This document shows, in pieces, positions 57,746 to 64,000 of a DNA stretch of 64,000 bases. The DNA lies in the NCBI GenBank assembly GCA_958295975.1, contig OY282446.1, positions 1,155,289-1,219,288 of the forward strand, given 5' to 3'. Under the pieces are notes generated by a model that had not been told where the DNA came from, searched no databases, and worked only from the letters and a program-made list of their open reading frames with translations. The stretch is from Tepidiformaceae bacterium. GTDB lineage: Bacteria; Chloroflexota; Dehalococcoidia; Tepidiformales; Tepidiformaceae. The position numbers and the translations under genes are program-made. Positions within the stretch are counted from its first letter, which is position 1; every line of letters begins with the position of its first letter.

Positions 57746-60079
57746 CTAGAACGTGATGCGCCGCAGCTGCTCGCCGCTGAACGCGTAGCCGTAGCCCGCG
57801 CGCGCGGCGAAGGCCGTGAGGCCGCGCAGGTCCTCGTGCCGGTACTGGCGGCGGAAGGCCCCGTCGCGCCCCAGCACCACGATGCGGTCGGCGCTCGCGT
57901 CGAGGAAGGCCAGCTCGCCCGCGGGACCGTCCGTCCAGGGGCGCGCCGCCGCTCGCAGGGGCCGGTCGATGCCCGCCTGCGAGAGCTCCAGCGTCAACTC
58001 CCCGCTGAAGCGCCGCGCCGCGCCGTCGCCCGCCACCGTGAAGATGTCGTCGCCGTCCACCGTCAGGCGGCGCGCGTCCGCCAGCTCCGGGGCCCGCAGC
58101 GCGACCGTCGGGGCCGCGCCGAAGCCGTCCGCCGTGGCGGCGAAGCGGTGCACCGCGGCGGCGGGCGCGTCGAGCACGTAGAGCGCGCCGTCCGCGAAGC
58201 GCAGGTCGGTGACGGCGAGGCCCTCGGGGCGCGCGAAGGCCAGCCGCTCCAGCGTCTCCGCCGTTCGCGCCCAGAGCGCGCCGTTCGCGTCCGCGATCAG
58301 CAGGGCGGGGCCGCCGGGCCGCGAATCGCCCGCGAAGGCGATGGCCGCAGGCGCGCCCGCGCCGTCCTCGCCCGCGGCGAAGACCACCTCCTTCGCGCCC
58401 GTGGCGAGGGACACGGCGATGACGCGCCGCGCGGCCTCGTCGAGCAGCCACACGTGCGTGTCCCCCGCCGCCAGCCGCGCCACGGCGATGGGGGCCTCGC
58501 CGAAGCCGCGCAGGTCGGCGATGGTCTCGATGGCGGCGGGCGCGACCACGGCATCCAGCTCGGCGAGGCCGCGTTCGACGCGCGGCAGGAGGGGCGCGAT
58601 GGCCGCGCCGCCGCCCTCCAGCGCCTCCGCCTCCAGCAGCAGGACGCGCGCCCGCGTGAGCGCCTCGCGGCGCGCGCCCGCGTCGTCCAGGGCCGAGGCC
58701 GCGGCGATCGCCGCCTGCGCCTCGTCGAGCAGCGTGGCGAGGGCCGCGGCCCCGGCGGCGTCGCGCTCGAGCGCGCGGGGCGCGACGATCCAGACGGCGA
58801 TGCCCGCCAGCAGCGCCAGCCCCGCCAGCACGACCAGCCAGGAGGGGAGGGCGAAGGCGCGCCGCCCGGAGCCCGTGAGCGTTCCGCCCCCGCGCCAGGG
58901 GCCGCCGCCCATGGCCTCGCGCACGTGCACGAGGGGCGCGCCTCCCGCCCCCGGCGGCGCGGGGCCGGGAGGCGCGGGCGGCCGCCAGCCGTTGGCCGCC
59001 GCCAGCTGCCCGCGCCGTCCCGCCGCCAGCTCGCTCACGGGGGCCGTGCCCGTGCGGTGTGATTCCGGCGCGGGGGGCTGGCGCGATGGCGCGAGGGCGG
59101 GGAAGAAGGCGTCGCCGTTGCCGCCCGCCGCGTTCGCCTCGGGAAAATCGGGGAACTCGGGAACGGAGAGACGCGCTTCCGCCGCGCCGATGCCCGCGTC
59201 CTGCGGGGGCGCGGCCTCCACGCGCGAGCGCGCGTCCAGCGCCTGTAGCCGCCGTCGCGCCAGCTCGACCGACGCGCTCCCCGCGCCGGGATCCACGAAC
59301 AGGCTCGACTGGAAGCCGTCGGGCGAATCCGCCGCCGCCCCGCCCGCGCCGATGACGGGCCCGTCCGCCGCCGCCGCGTCGAACGCCTCCGGCGCTGATT
59401 CGGGCGCGGGCGTCGCCGGTTCGTCCCCCGCGGGCAGGGCCACGAGCAGCACGGCGGCGTCGCGCAGGTGGGTCAGGCGGCGGTAGAGGTCGGGCAGGAT
59501 TTCGGGCAGCGGGAGCGTGAGGATGGCCCCCAGCACCCCCTCCGGCAGGGTCTCGCCCACGTTCGTCGTTGCCAGCAGCAGGCGGTCGCCCGGCGCCACC
59601 GGCAGGGAGACGAGCCGCGGCGGCGCTGGTCCGGCCCCGTCCATGGGCGCGGCCCCCTCCCCTTCCGGCTCGTGGCTGGCGATGGTCGCGCCGGAGGCGT
59701 GCAGCACGCGCGCGGGGCCGCGCAGGGCGAGCACGGCGCGGTCGCCGCGCAGGGCCAGGCAGCTCAGGCCCAGCTCCGCGCGGTGCTGGGGGATGCTCCG
59801 CCCGTTCCATTCCCGCAGCGAACGCTGGGCGTCTTCGAAGAGGCGCAGGAGCGCGCCCGTGAGGCTCAGGTCGAGCGTCTTCCAGCCGCGCTCCGCGCTC
59901 GACACGAGGTGCCCCGCGAGGTCGTTACCCGCGGGCGTCGCGCCCTCCGCCAGCAGGAAGAGGTCGCCGCGATCCGCCCCCGCCGCGCCGCGCCCCTCCA
60001 CCACGCCCACGGAGGCGCCGCGCTCCACGGGCTCGCGGTTGACGATGGCGAACTGGGCGGTCTGGAGGGGGGTGCGCAG
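57746..60079 (-). CDS. PP2C-like/TM/beta-propeller protein with probable CTG start
   Basis: 777 residues. The N-terminal 230 have a degenerate PP2C/SpoIIE outline: QTAQFAIVNREPVERGASVG, GDLFLLAEGATPAGNDLAGH, LGLSCLALRGDRAVLALRGP and PGDRLLLATTNVGETLPEGV. The metal-binding aspartates (DGMG) are mostly absent. A Pro/Ala spacer (230-390) leads to one membrane helix (ALPSWLVVLAGLALLAGIAV) and a C-terminal propeller: ADLRGFGEAPIAVARLAAGD, LRFADGALYVLDAPAAAVHR and ELAFLDASADRIVVLGRDGA. No ATG, GTG or TTG fits; the codon 6 nt after a perfect AGGAGG is CTG 60079. Confidence 0.75.
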   Translation of the reverse strand: MRTPLQTAQFAIVNREPVERGASVGVVEGRGAAGADRGDLFLLAEGATPAGNDLAGHLVSSAERGWKTLDLSLTGALLRLFEDAQRSLREWNGRSIPQHRAELGLSCLALRGDRAVLALRGPARVLHASGATIASHEPEGEGAAPMDGAGPAPPRLVSLPVAPGDRLLLATTNVGETLPEGVLGAILTLPLPEILPDLYRRLTHLRDAAVLLVALPAGDEPATPAPESAPEAFDAAAADGPVIGAGGAAADSPDGFQSSLFVDPGAGSASVELARRRLQALDARSRVEAAPPQDAGIGAAEARLSVPEFPDFPEANAAGGNGDAFFPALAPSRQPPAPESHRTGTAPVSELAAGRRGQLAAANGWRPPAPPGPAPPGAGGAPLVHVREAMGGGPWRGGGTLTGSGRRAFALPSWLVVLAGLALLAGIAVWIVAPRALERDAAGAAALATLLDEAQAAIAAASALDDAGARREALTRARVLLLEAEALEGGGAAIAPLLPRVERGLAELDAVVAPAAIETIADLRGFGEAPIAVARLAAGDTHVWLLDEAARRVIAVSLATGAKEVVFAAGEDGAGAPAAIAFAGDSRPGGPALLIADANGALWARTAETLERLAFARPEGLAVTDLRFADGALYVLDAPAAAVHRFAATADGFGAAPTVALRAPELADARRLTVDGDDIFTVAGDGAARRFSGELTLELSQAGIDRPLRAAARPWTDGPAGELAFLDASADRIVVLGRDGAFRRQYRHEDLRGLTAFAARAGYGYAFSGEQLRRITF

Positions 60080-60153
60080 GGGACGCCTCCTGCCCGCGGC
60101 GCGGGTTGCGCGCGAGGATACAGGCCCGCCGCCCGCCCGTACATAACCCCGCG

Positions 60154-61101
60154 CTAGCCTTCGCGCGCGAGCGCCCCCAGCAGCTCGACCGTGCGCGCCT
60201 CGGCGGCGGGGTCGCCCTCCAGCCGCAGCACCCCCGCCAGCATCTCGCTCACCCCGAACGACGGCAGGGCGCGGATGCGCTCCGCCACCGTCTCCTCGTT
60301 CCCGCGGATGACGAGCGCGTCCGACATGGCGCGCGAGAAGGTTCCGTCCGCCGCCTCGGGGAAGCCCGCGTCCACCCACATGGCCGAGTAGTAGGGCGCG
60401 CGCGGGTAGAAGCCGAGCTGCTCCCGCGAGGCCTCCCACACGGCCTCCGCGTCCTCGCTGACGGACACGGGCACGTGCGACACGAGCGCGGGGCGGGGCC
60501 GTCCGGCGGCGCGCGCGCCCTCCTCCAGGGCGGGCACGGCCACGCGCCGCAGGTAGGGCGGGGGGCTCACCCAGGAGATGGCCCCGTCGGCGATCTCGCC
60601 GCACAGGCGGAAGGCGTTGGCGCGCAGGGCCGAGGCCATCACCTTCACGTCCACGGGGGCCTGCAGCCGCGCCTCGGCGTGCAGCCGCTCGCCGTGGAAC
60701 TCGACCGCGCCCCCCTTGAGCACGGCGTTGAGGATGGTGAGGTACTCGCGCAGGTGCTGCAGGGGGCGCACGAACTCGAAGCGGTAGGTGTTCTCCACCG
60801 CGGGCTTGTGGCTCGGCCCCACGCCCAGCTTCAGCCGCCCGGGCGCGAGTTGATCGACCACCACCGCCCCCTGCACCACCGCCAGCGGATGGCGCGGAAA
60901 GGTGGGGATGATGGAGGTGCCGAAGCCGATGCGCTCCGTCTCCCCGGCGGCGGCGGCGTACACCGCCAGGGGGTCCGGCGAGGGCCCGCCGCTGACCATC
61001 CAGGCCGTCTCCAGCCCGGCCCGCTCGGCCGCGATCACGCCGTCGATGAGCGCGCCCGCGTCGCGCGCCTGGATGTGCATGCCGATGGTCAGGTGCTCCA
61101 C
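60154..61101 (-). CDS. LLM-class flavin/F420-dependent oxidoreductase
   Basis: 315 residues of the luciferase-like monooxygenase superfamily. HLTIGMHIQARDAGALIDGV, ERAGLETAWMVSGGPSPDPL, GFGTSIIPTFPRHPLAVVQG and LAPGRLKLGVGPSHKPAVEN are typical of the F420-dependent group; APVDVKVMASALRANAFRLC and GEIADGAISWVSPPPYLRRV follow. The pterin-like F420 cofactor is inferred from subfamily, not seen. GTG 61101 has GGAGGG at 6 nt. Substrate unknown. Confidence 0.88.
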   Translation of the reverse strand: MEHLTIGMHIQARDAGALIDGVIAAERAGLETAWMVSGGPSPDPLAVYAAAAGETERIGFGTSIIPTFPRHPLAVVQGAVVVDQLAPGRLKLGVGPSHKPAVENTYRFEFVRPLQHLREYLTILNAVLKGGAVEFHGERLHAEARLQAPVDVKVMASALRANAFRLCGEIADGAISWVSPPPYLRRVAVPALEEGARAAGRPRPALVSHVPVSVSEDAEAVWEASREQLGFYPRAPYYSAMWVDAGFPEAADGTFSRAMSDALVIRGNEETVAERIRALPSFGVSEMLAGVLRLEGDPAAEARTVELLGALAREG

Positions 61102-61234
61102 GGTTCGCCCTCCGCGCGCCGTCCCCGCGGTCCCTCGCGCACGCCGAGGGTAGCACGCCGCGCCTGCCATCTCCCCCTTCGCGCTCGCCCTCCGGCGCGG
61201 GAAGGTTCGCCCATCCCACGGAGGAGGATGCGAC

Positions 61235-61375
61235 ATGCGAACGCACCTGCGGAACCACGGAAGGGCGCTGCGCGTGCTGCTGCGCGCGGCGGCGGGGCTG
61301 GCCCTGCACGGCCTGCTGCGCCCGCGCACGGCCTGCGCCATCGAGACGGCCACGGGACGGGTGGCGCGCGCGTGA
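61235..61375 (+). CDS. Small basic protein (46 residues)
   Basis: ATG 61235 follows GGAGGAGG at 7 nt. The product RTHLRNHGRALRVLLRAAAG then LALHGLLRPRTACA is arginine-rich with an amphipathic helix. The stop overlaps the GTG of the next frame by 4 nt, which supports translation of both. Unrecognised; function unknown. Confidence 0.5.
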   Translation: MRTHLRNHGRALRVLLRAAAGLALHGLLRPRTACAIETATGRVARA

Positions 61376-61605
61376 GCGGCGGCGGCGAGCTCGTCCCCGT
61401 CCCCGTCGGGCGCGTCCTCGGCAACGCCCTCACCGTGCTCGCCCTCGTCCTGCTGCTCTCCCTCGCCGGGCTCATCGCCCTCGGCGCGGTGGGCGGCGAC
61501 GCGGGCGTGCGCGGCACCCTCACCCACATCGCGGAGACGGTGCTGGGCGTGTTCGTGGGCCTGGCCGCGGGCCGCCTCACCGGCGCGGGCCGCGCCCAGG
61601 CCTGA
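61372..61605 (+). CDS. Small two-span membrane protein
   Basis: 77 residues. Two hydrophobic segments: GNALTVLALVLLLSLAGLIA then LGAVGG, and HIAETVLGVFVGLAAGRLTG. GTG start overlapping the previous small gene. The outline resembles small membrane proteins often seen upstream of holin-like or transporter genes, but I cannot assign it. Base composition is like its neighbours. Confidence 0.6.
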   Translation: MSGGGELVPVPVGRVLGNALTVLALVLLLSLAGLIALGAVGGDAGVRGTLTHIAETVLGVFVGLAAGRLTGAGRAQA

Positions 61606-61705
61606 CGCCCCGCGCCCGCTCCGGCGCGTTCCCCCGTGCGTCCGGGGAGCGCGCCGGAGCGCCCGCGCGGGTAGGCTGTCCCCCACGGACACGGGGAGGG
61701 ACGCC

Positions 61706-62350
61706 ATGGAGAAGCTGGTCGACGGAACCTTCGGGCTGGTGCGCGCGGGCCCCGCGGGCTTCGGCAACAACATCTACGTCGTCATCGACGAAGCCTCCGG
61801 GGACGCCGCCTTCATCGACGCCCCCGACGAGGTCGAAAAGAGCGTGGCCGCCGCCGAATTCGCCGGCGTCGCCCCCTCCGCCATCCTGCTCACCCACTCC
61901 CACGCCGACCACACCGCCAGCATCGCCGCGCTGAAGGAGCGCTACGGCTGCCGCGTGTATGCCGATCCGGCCGAGCCCTGGATCCCCGAGGGCGCGTTGG
62001 ACGAGCCCGTGGCCGACGGCGACACCGTGCGCGTGGGCGGGCTCTCCTTCGCCGTCATCGCCATCCCCGGGCACACGCCCGCCAGCACCGCCTTCCTCCA
62101 CGGCGGGCACCTCTTCGCGGGCGACACGCTCTTCCCCGGCGGCCCCGGACACTCGCGCTCCAACGAGGCCCTGCAGCAGGAGATCGCCTCCATCGTCACG
62201 CGCCTGCACGCGCTGCCCGACGGGACGGTGGTCTGGCCCGGCCACGGCGAGCGCACGACCATCGGCGAGAGCAAGGCGGAGTACGCCGTCTTCGCCGCGC
62301 GCGACCACGCCCCCGACCTCCACGGCGACGTGCTCTGGCTCGAAAGCTGA
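61706..62350 (+). CDS. MBL-fold metallo-hydrolase (glyoxalase II-like)
   Basis: 214 residues. The metal site is in SAILLTHSHADHTASIAALK (HxHxDH), with further ligands in AVIAIPGHTPASTAFLHGGH, LFAGDTLFPGGPGHS and VVWPGHGERTTIGES. The layout is that of hydroxyacylglutathione hydrolase-like and persulphide dioxygenase-like proteins, without enough to choose. It may hydrolyse thioesters or act on a low-molecular-weight thiol. TAGGCT and GGGGAGGGA lie upstream. Confidence 0.9.
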   Translation: MEKLVDGTFGLVRAGPAGFGNNIYVVIDEASGDAAFIDAPDEVEKSVAAAEFAGVAPSAILLTHSHADHTASIAALKERYGCRVYADPAEPWIPEGALDEPVADGDTVRVGGLSFAVIAIPGHTPASTAFLHGGHLFAGDTLFPGGPGHSRSNEALQQEIASIVTRLHALPDGTVVWPGHGERTTIGESKAEYAVFAARDHAPDLHGDVLWLES

Positions 62351-62406
62351 CGCCGCCACGCGGCCCGCGCGCGGGCTGGCATACTGGCACGGCGGGGGGA
62401 CGCCTC

Positions 62407-63081
62407 ATGGGGAACGACGGCCAGCGCGATACGCTTCCCGAACCGTGGCGGCGGCGCCTCTACCTGCCCGCCTACCGGATTTCCGCCGCCGCCAGGTACG
62501 CCGAACTCTCCCGACAGACCGTCTCCCGCTGGCACCACGGGTCCGGCGCGGGCGCGGCGGGGATGCCGGAGCGGAAGGCGCGGGAGGCGCTCTCCTACCT
62601 GCAGCTCATCGAGGTGGCGGTGGTGGCGGCCTTCCGCCGCAAGGGCGTGTCGTTGCAGGCCGTGCGCGTGGCGCGGGAGTACGCCGCGCAGCAGTTCGAG
62701 CGCGAGTTCCCCTTCGCCGAGATGGAGTTCGCGCGCGCGGGCCGGGAACTGCTGCTGGAAGTGCGGGACATCCTGCCGGAGGGCGAGCGGGGCGCGATCG
62801 TCGCCAGCCAGTGGGGCCAGCGCGCGTGGGAAGAGTTCCTGCCCGAATTCGATTACGGGGAGGATGGTCTGGCCACGCGCTGGTTCGTGCGCGGCAAGGA
62901 CTGCCCGGTCCTGATCGACCCGCGCCTCTCCTTCGGCGCGCCCACGGTGCGGGGCGTGCCCACCTGGGCCATCAGGGGGCGCAGGGACGCGGGCGAGACA
63001 ATCGACGAAATCGTCGACGAATTCGACCTCGCGCCCGACGAGGTGCGCGCGGCCCTCGCCTTTGAGGACGCCGCCGCGTGA
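62407..63081 (+). CDS. DUF433-type antitoxin
   Basis: 224 residues. N-terminal HTH-like helices: RISAAARYAELSRQTVSRWH. The central part (LQLIEVAVVAAFRRKGVSLQ then AVRVAREYAAQQFEREFPFA) is a MerR-like segment. The C-terminal DUF433 domain has VLIDPRLSFGAPTVRGVPTW, AIRGRRDAGETIDEIVDEFD and LAPDEVRAALAFED. DUF433 proteins are antitoxin partners of PIN-like toxins, here the gene at 63078. It overlaps that gene by 4 nt. Confidence 0.85.
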   Translation: MGNDGQRDTLPEPWRRRLYLPAYRISAAARYAELSRQTVSRWHHGSGAGAAGMPERKAREALSYLQLIEVAVVAAFRRKGVSLQAVRVAREYAAQQFEREFPFAEMEFARAGRELLLEVRDILPEGERGAIVASQWGQRAWEEFLPEFDYGEDGLATRWFVRGKDCPVLIDPRLSFGAPTVRGVPTWAIRGRRDAGETIDEIVDEFDLAPDEVRAALAFEDAAA

Positions 63082-63461
63082 TCCTGTTCCTCGACCGCAG
63101 CATGGGGCAGGGAATCGGCTGCGCGCTGAAGTGCCTCAAGAGGTTTCCCGCCACAGTCGAGCTCCACGACGATCACTTCAAACAGGACACCAACGACGAT
63201 GTGTGGCTCGCCGAAGTTGGTCGGCGTGGCTGGATCGCAATGGGACGGGACTACCGCCACCACCTCGTGGACGTGGAGCGGGACGCCATCCGCGCGCATC
63301 GCGTGGGCGTGTTCTATCTCTGGGGCGCGAACGCCTCGCAGTGGGAGCAGCTGCGCGTCCTGGCGAAGGCGTGGGACCGCATCGAGGACGCTTGCCGCGG
63401 CCCCGCGCCCTTCATCTACCGCATCGGCAAGGACGGGCGGCTCGAGGCCGTCGCCGTCTGA
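63078..63461 (+). CDS. PIN-like toxin (VapC45/DUF5615-type)
   Basis: 127 residues. LFLDRSMGQGIGCALKCLKR, HDDHFKQDTNDDVWLAEVGR and RGWIAMGRDYRH contain the acidic residues (D5, D32-33, D40-41, D58) expected of a Mut7-C/VapC45-like PIN fold. GTG 63078 overlaps the DUF433 gene. A type II toxin-antitoxin module is the usual reading. Convergent with folE. Confidence 0.85.
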   Translation: MILFLDRSMGQGIGCALKCLKRFPATVELHDDHFKQDTNDDVWLAEVGRRGWIAMGRDYRHHLVDVERDAIRAHRVGVFYLWGANASQWEQLRVLAKAWDRIEDACRGPAPFIYRIGKDGRLEAVAV

Positions 63462-63467
63462 CGCGCG

Positions 63468-64000
63468 CTAGGCGCCGCGCGCGGAGCCGTGCACCAGCGC
63501 CAGGAACTCCGCCCGCGTCACGCTCGAGCGCTTGAACTGGCCGCGCATGGCGCTCGTCACCATGCGGCTGCCCGGCTTGCGCACGCCGCGCATGGTCATG
63601 CACAGGTGCTCCGCCTCCACCACCACCGCCACGCCGTCCGCCGCCAGCGCGTCCATGACCGTCTCCGCCACCTGGCTGGTGAGCCGCTCCTGCAGCTGCG
63701 GGCGGCGCGCGTAGGCCTCCACCACGCGCGCCAGCTTGCTGATGCCCACCACGCGCCCCTCCGGCAGGTAGCCCACGTGCGCCTCCCCGTGGAAGGGCAG
63801 CAGGTGGTGCTCGCACATGCTGTAGAAGGGGATGTTGCGCAGGATCACCATCTCGTCGTGCGCGACCTCGAAGCCCACGCGCAGGTACTCGGCGGGGTCG
63901 AGGTCGAGCCCCTCGAAGATCTCGGCGTACATGCCGGCGATGCGCCGCGGCGTCTCCAGCAGCCCCTCGCGCGCGGGGTCGTCGCCCACCGCCTCCAGCA
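63468..64000 (-). CDS. folE: GTP cyclohydrolase I (5' part beyond the window)
   Basis: At least 177 residues, running off the right edge at the N-terminus. Catalytic segments are all present: [40 protein letters not shown] (zinc Cys and His), [40 protein letters not shown], and [20 protein letters not shown] with the second zinc cysteine. It converts GTP to dihydroneopterin triphosphate, the first step of folate synthesis. No other folate gene is seen. Confidence 0.96.
   Translation of the reverse strand, partial: LEAVGDDPAREGLLETPRRIAGMYAEIFEGLDLDPAEYLRVGFEVAHDEMVILRNIPFYSMCEHHLLPFHGEAHVGYLPEGRVVGISKLARVVEAYARRPQLQERLTSQVAETVMDALAADGVAVVVEAEHLCMTMRGVRKPGSRMVTSAMRGQFKRSSVTRAEFLALVHGSARGA

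Noticed and set aside
1-64000. tRNA, rRNA, tmRNA or SRP RNA genes and riboswitches
   Set aside because: Gaps between genes are short, and I found no cloverleaf or conserved RNA core in them; a covariance-model search would be decisive.

Overview
The window is a chromosomal segment of a very GC-rich bacterium, most likely a member of the Chloroflexota (Dehalococcoidia-like). That assignment is inference. It rests on a short Gram-positive-type YidC, the rnpA-yidD-lipoprotein-yidC-jag-parA-parB order, an F420-type LLM oxidoreductase, PSP1, and exported proteins with domains I associate with Chloroflexota. The first 9 kb is an origin-proximal region: rpmH-rnpA-yidD-(beta-propeller lipoprotein)-yidC-jag-parA-parB, with two perfect parS sites between yidD and the lipoprotein gene. 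No dnaA, rRNA, tRNA or CRISPR array was seen.

Layout. 1-8.7 kb: alr (cut by the left edge), a lytic transglycosylase, and the parS/parAB region. 8.8-16.1 kb: a small unknown gene facing an Mrr-like nuclease, a 945-bp tandem duplication carrying two near-identical exported proteins, an epimerase, an SRPBCC protein, lysA and moaC (mirror-image leaderless promoters), and a CapA-type lipoprotein. 16.1-21.1 kb: VapBC, a YccF-like membrane protein, XRE plus DUF2442, a GT4/LmbE pair resembling the first two steps of low-molecular-weight thiol synthesis, and DUF3800. 21.1-30.4 kb: purM, the nitrogen cluster amt-glnK-amt-glnA, a nitroreductase, GNAT and thiolase. 30.4-37.4 kb: an AT-richer patch with an unfamiliar protein and a lipoprotein, small membrane proteins, trxB-trxA, HNH, and a compact restriction-modification pair. 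37.4-45.7 kb: a large exported protein broken by one frameshift, another nitroreductase, a DprA-like/phosphoribosyltransferase gene pair, holB and PSP1. 45.5-51.4 kb: a rearranged zone with a membrane LuxR-RCC1 protein, a transposase relic, three copies of the psp1 tail, a hicB with an internal stop, and a duplicated hydrolase end. 51.5-64 kb: M16 peptidase, ruvB, subtilase, rRNA methyltransferase, a PP2C-like/propeller membrane protein, an LLM oxidoreductase, MBL hydrolase, a DUF433-PIN toxin-antitoxin pair and folE (cut by the right edge).

Themes. Two tandem duplications left truncated pieces of neighbouring genes at their junctions. Defence and conflict genes are scattered rather than forming one island: Mrr, R-M, VapBC, DUF433-PIN, a HicB relic, and possibly the DprA-like/PRTase pair. 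Nitrogen sensing appears not to use covalent modification, because PII and glutamine synthetase both lack the tyrosines normally modified. Many start codons lie 6-9 nt after a TAnnnT hexamer, which points to leaderless mRNAs. The most promising candidates for undescribed biology are the PRTase/DprA-like pair and the LuxR-TM-RCC1 receptor.
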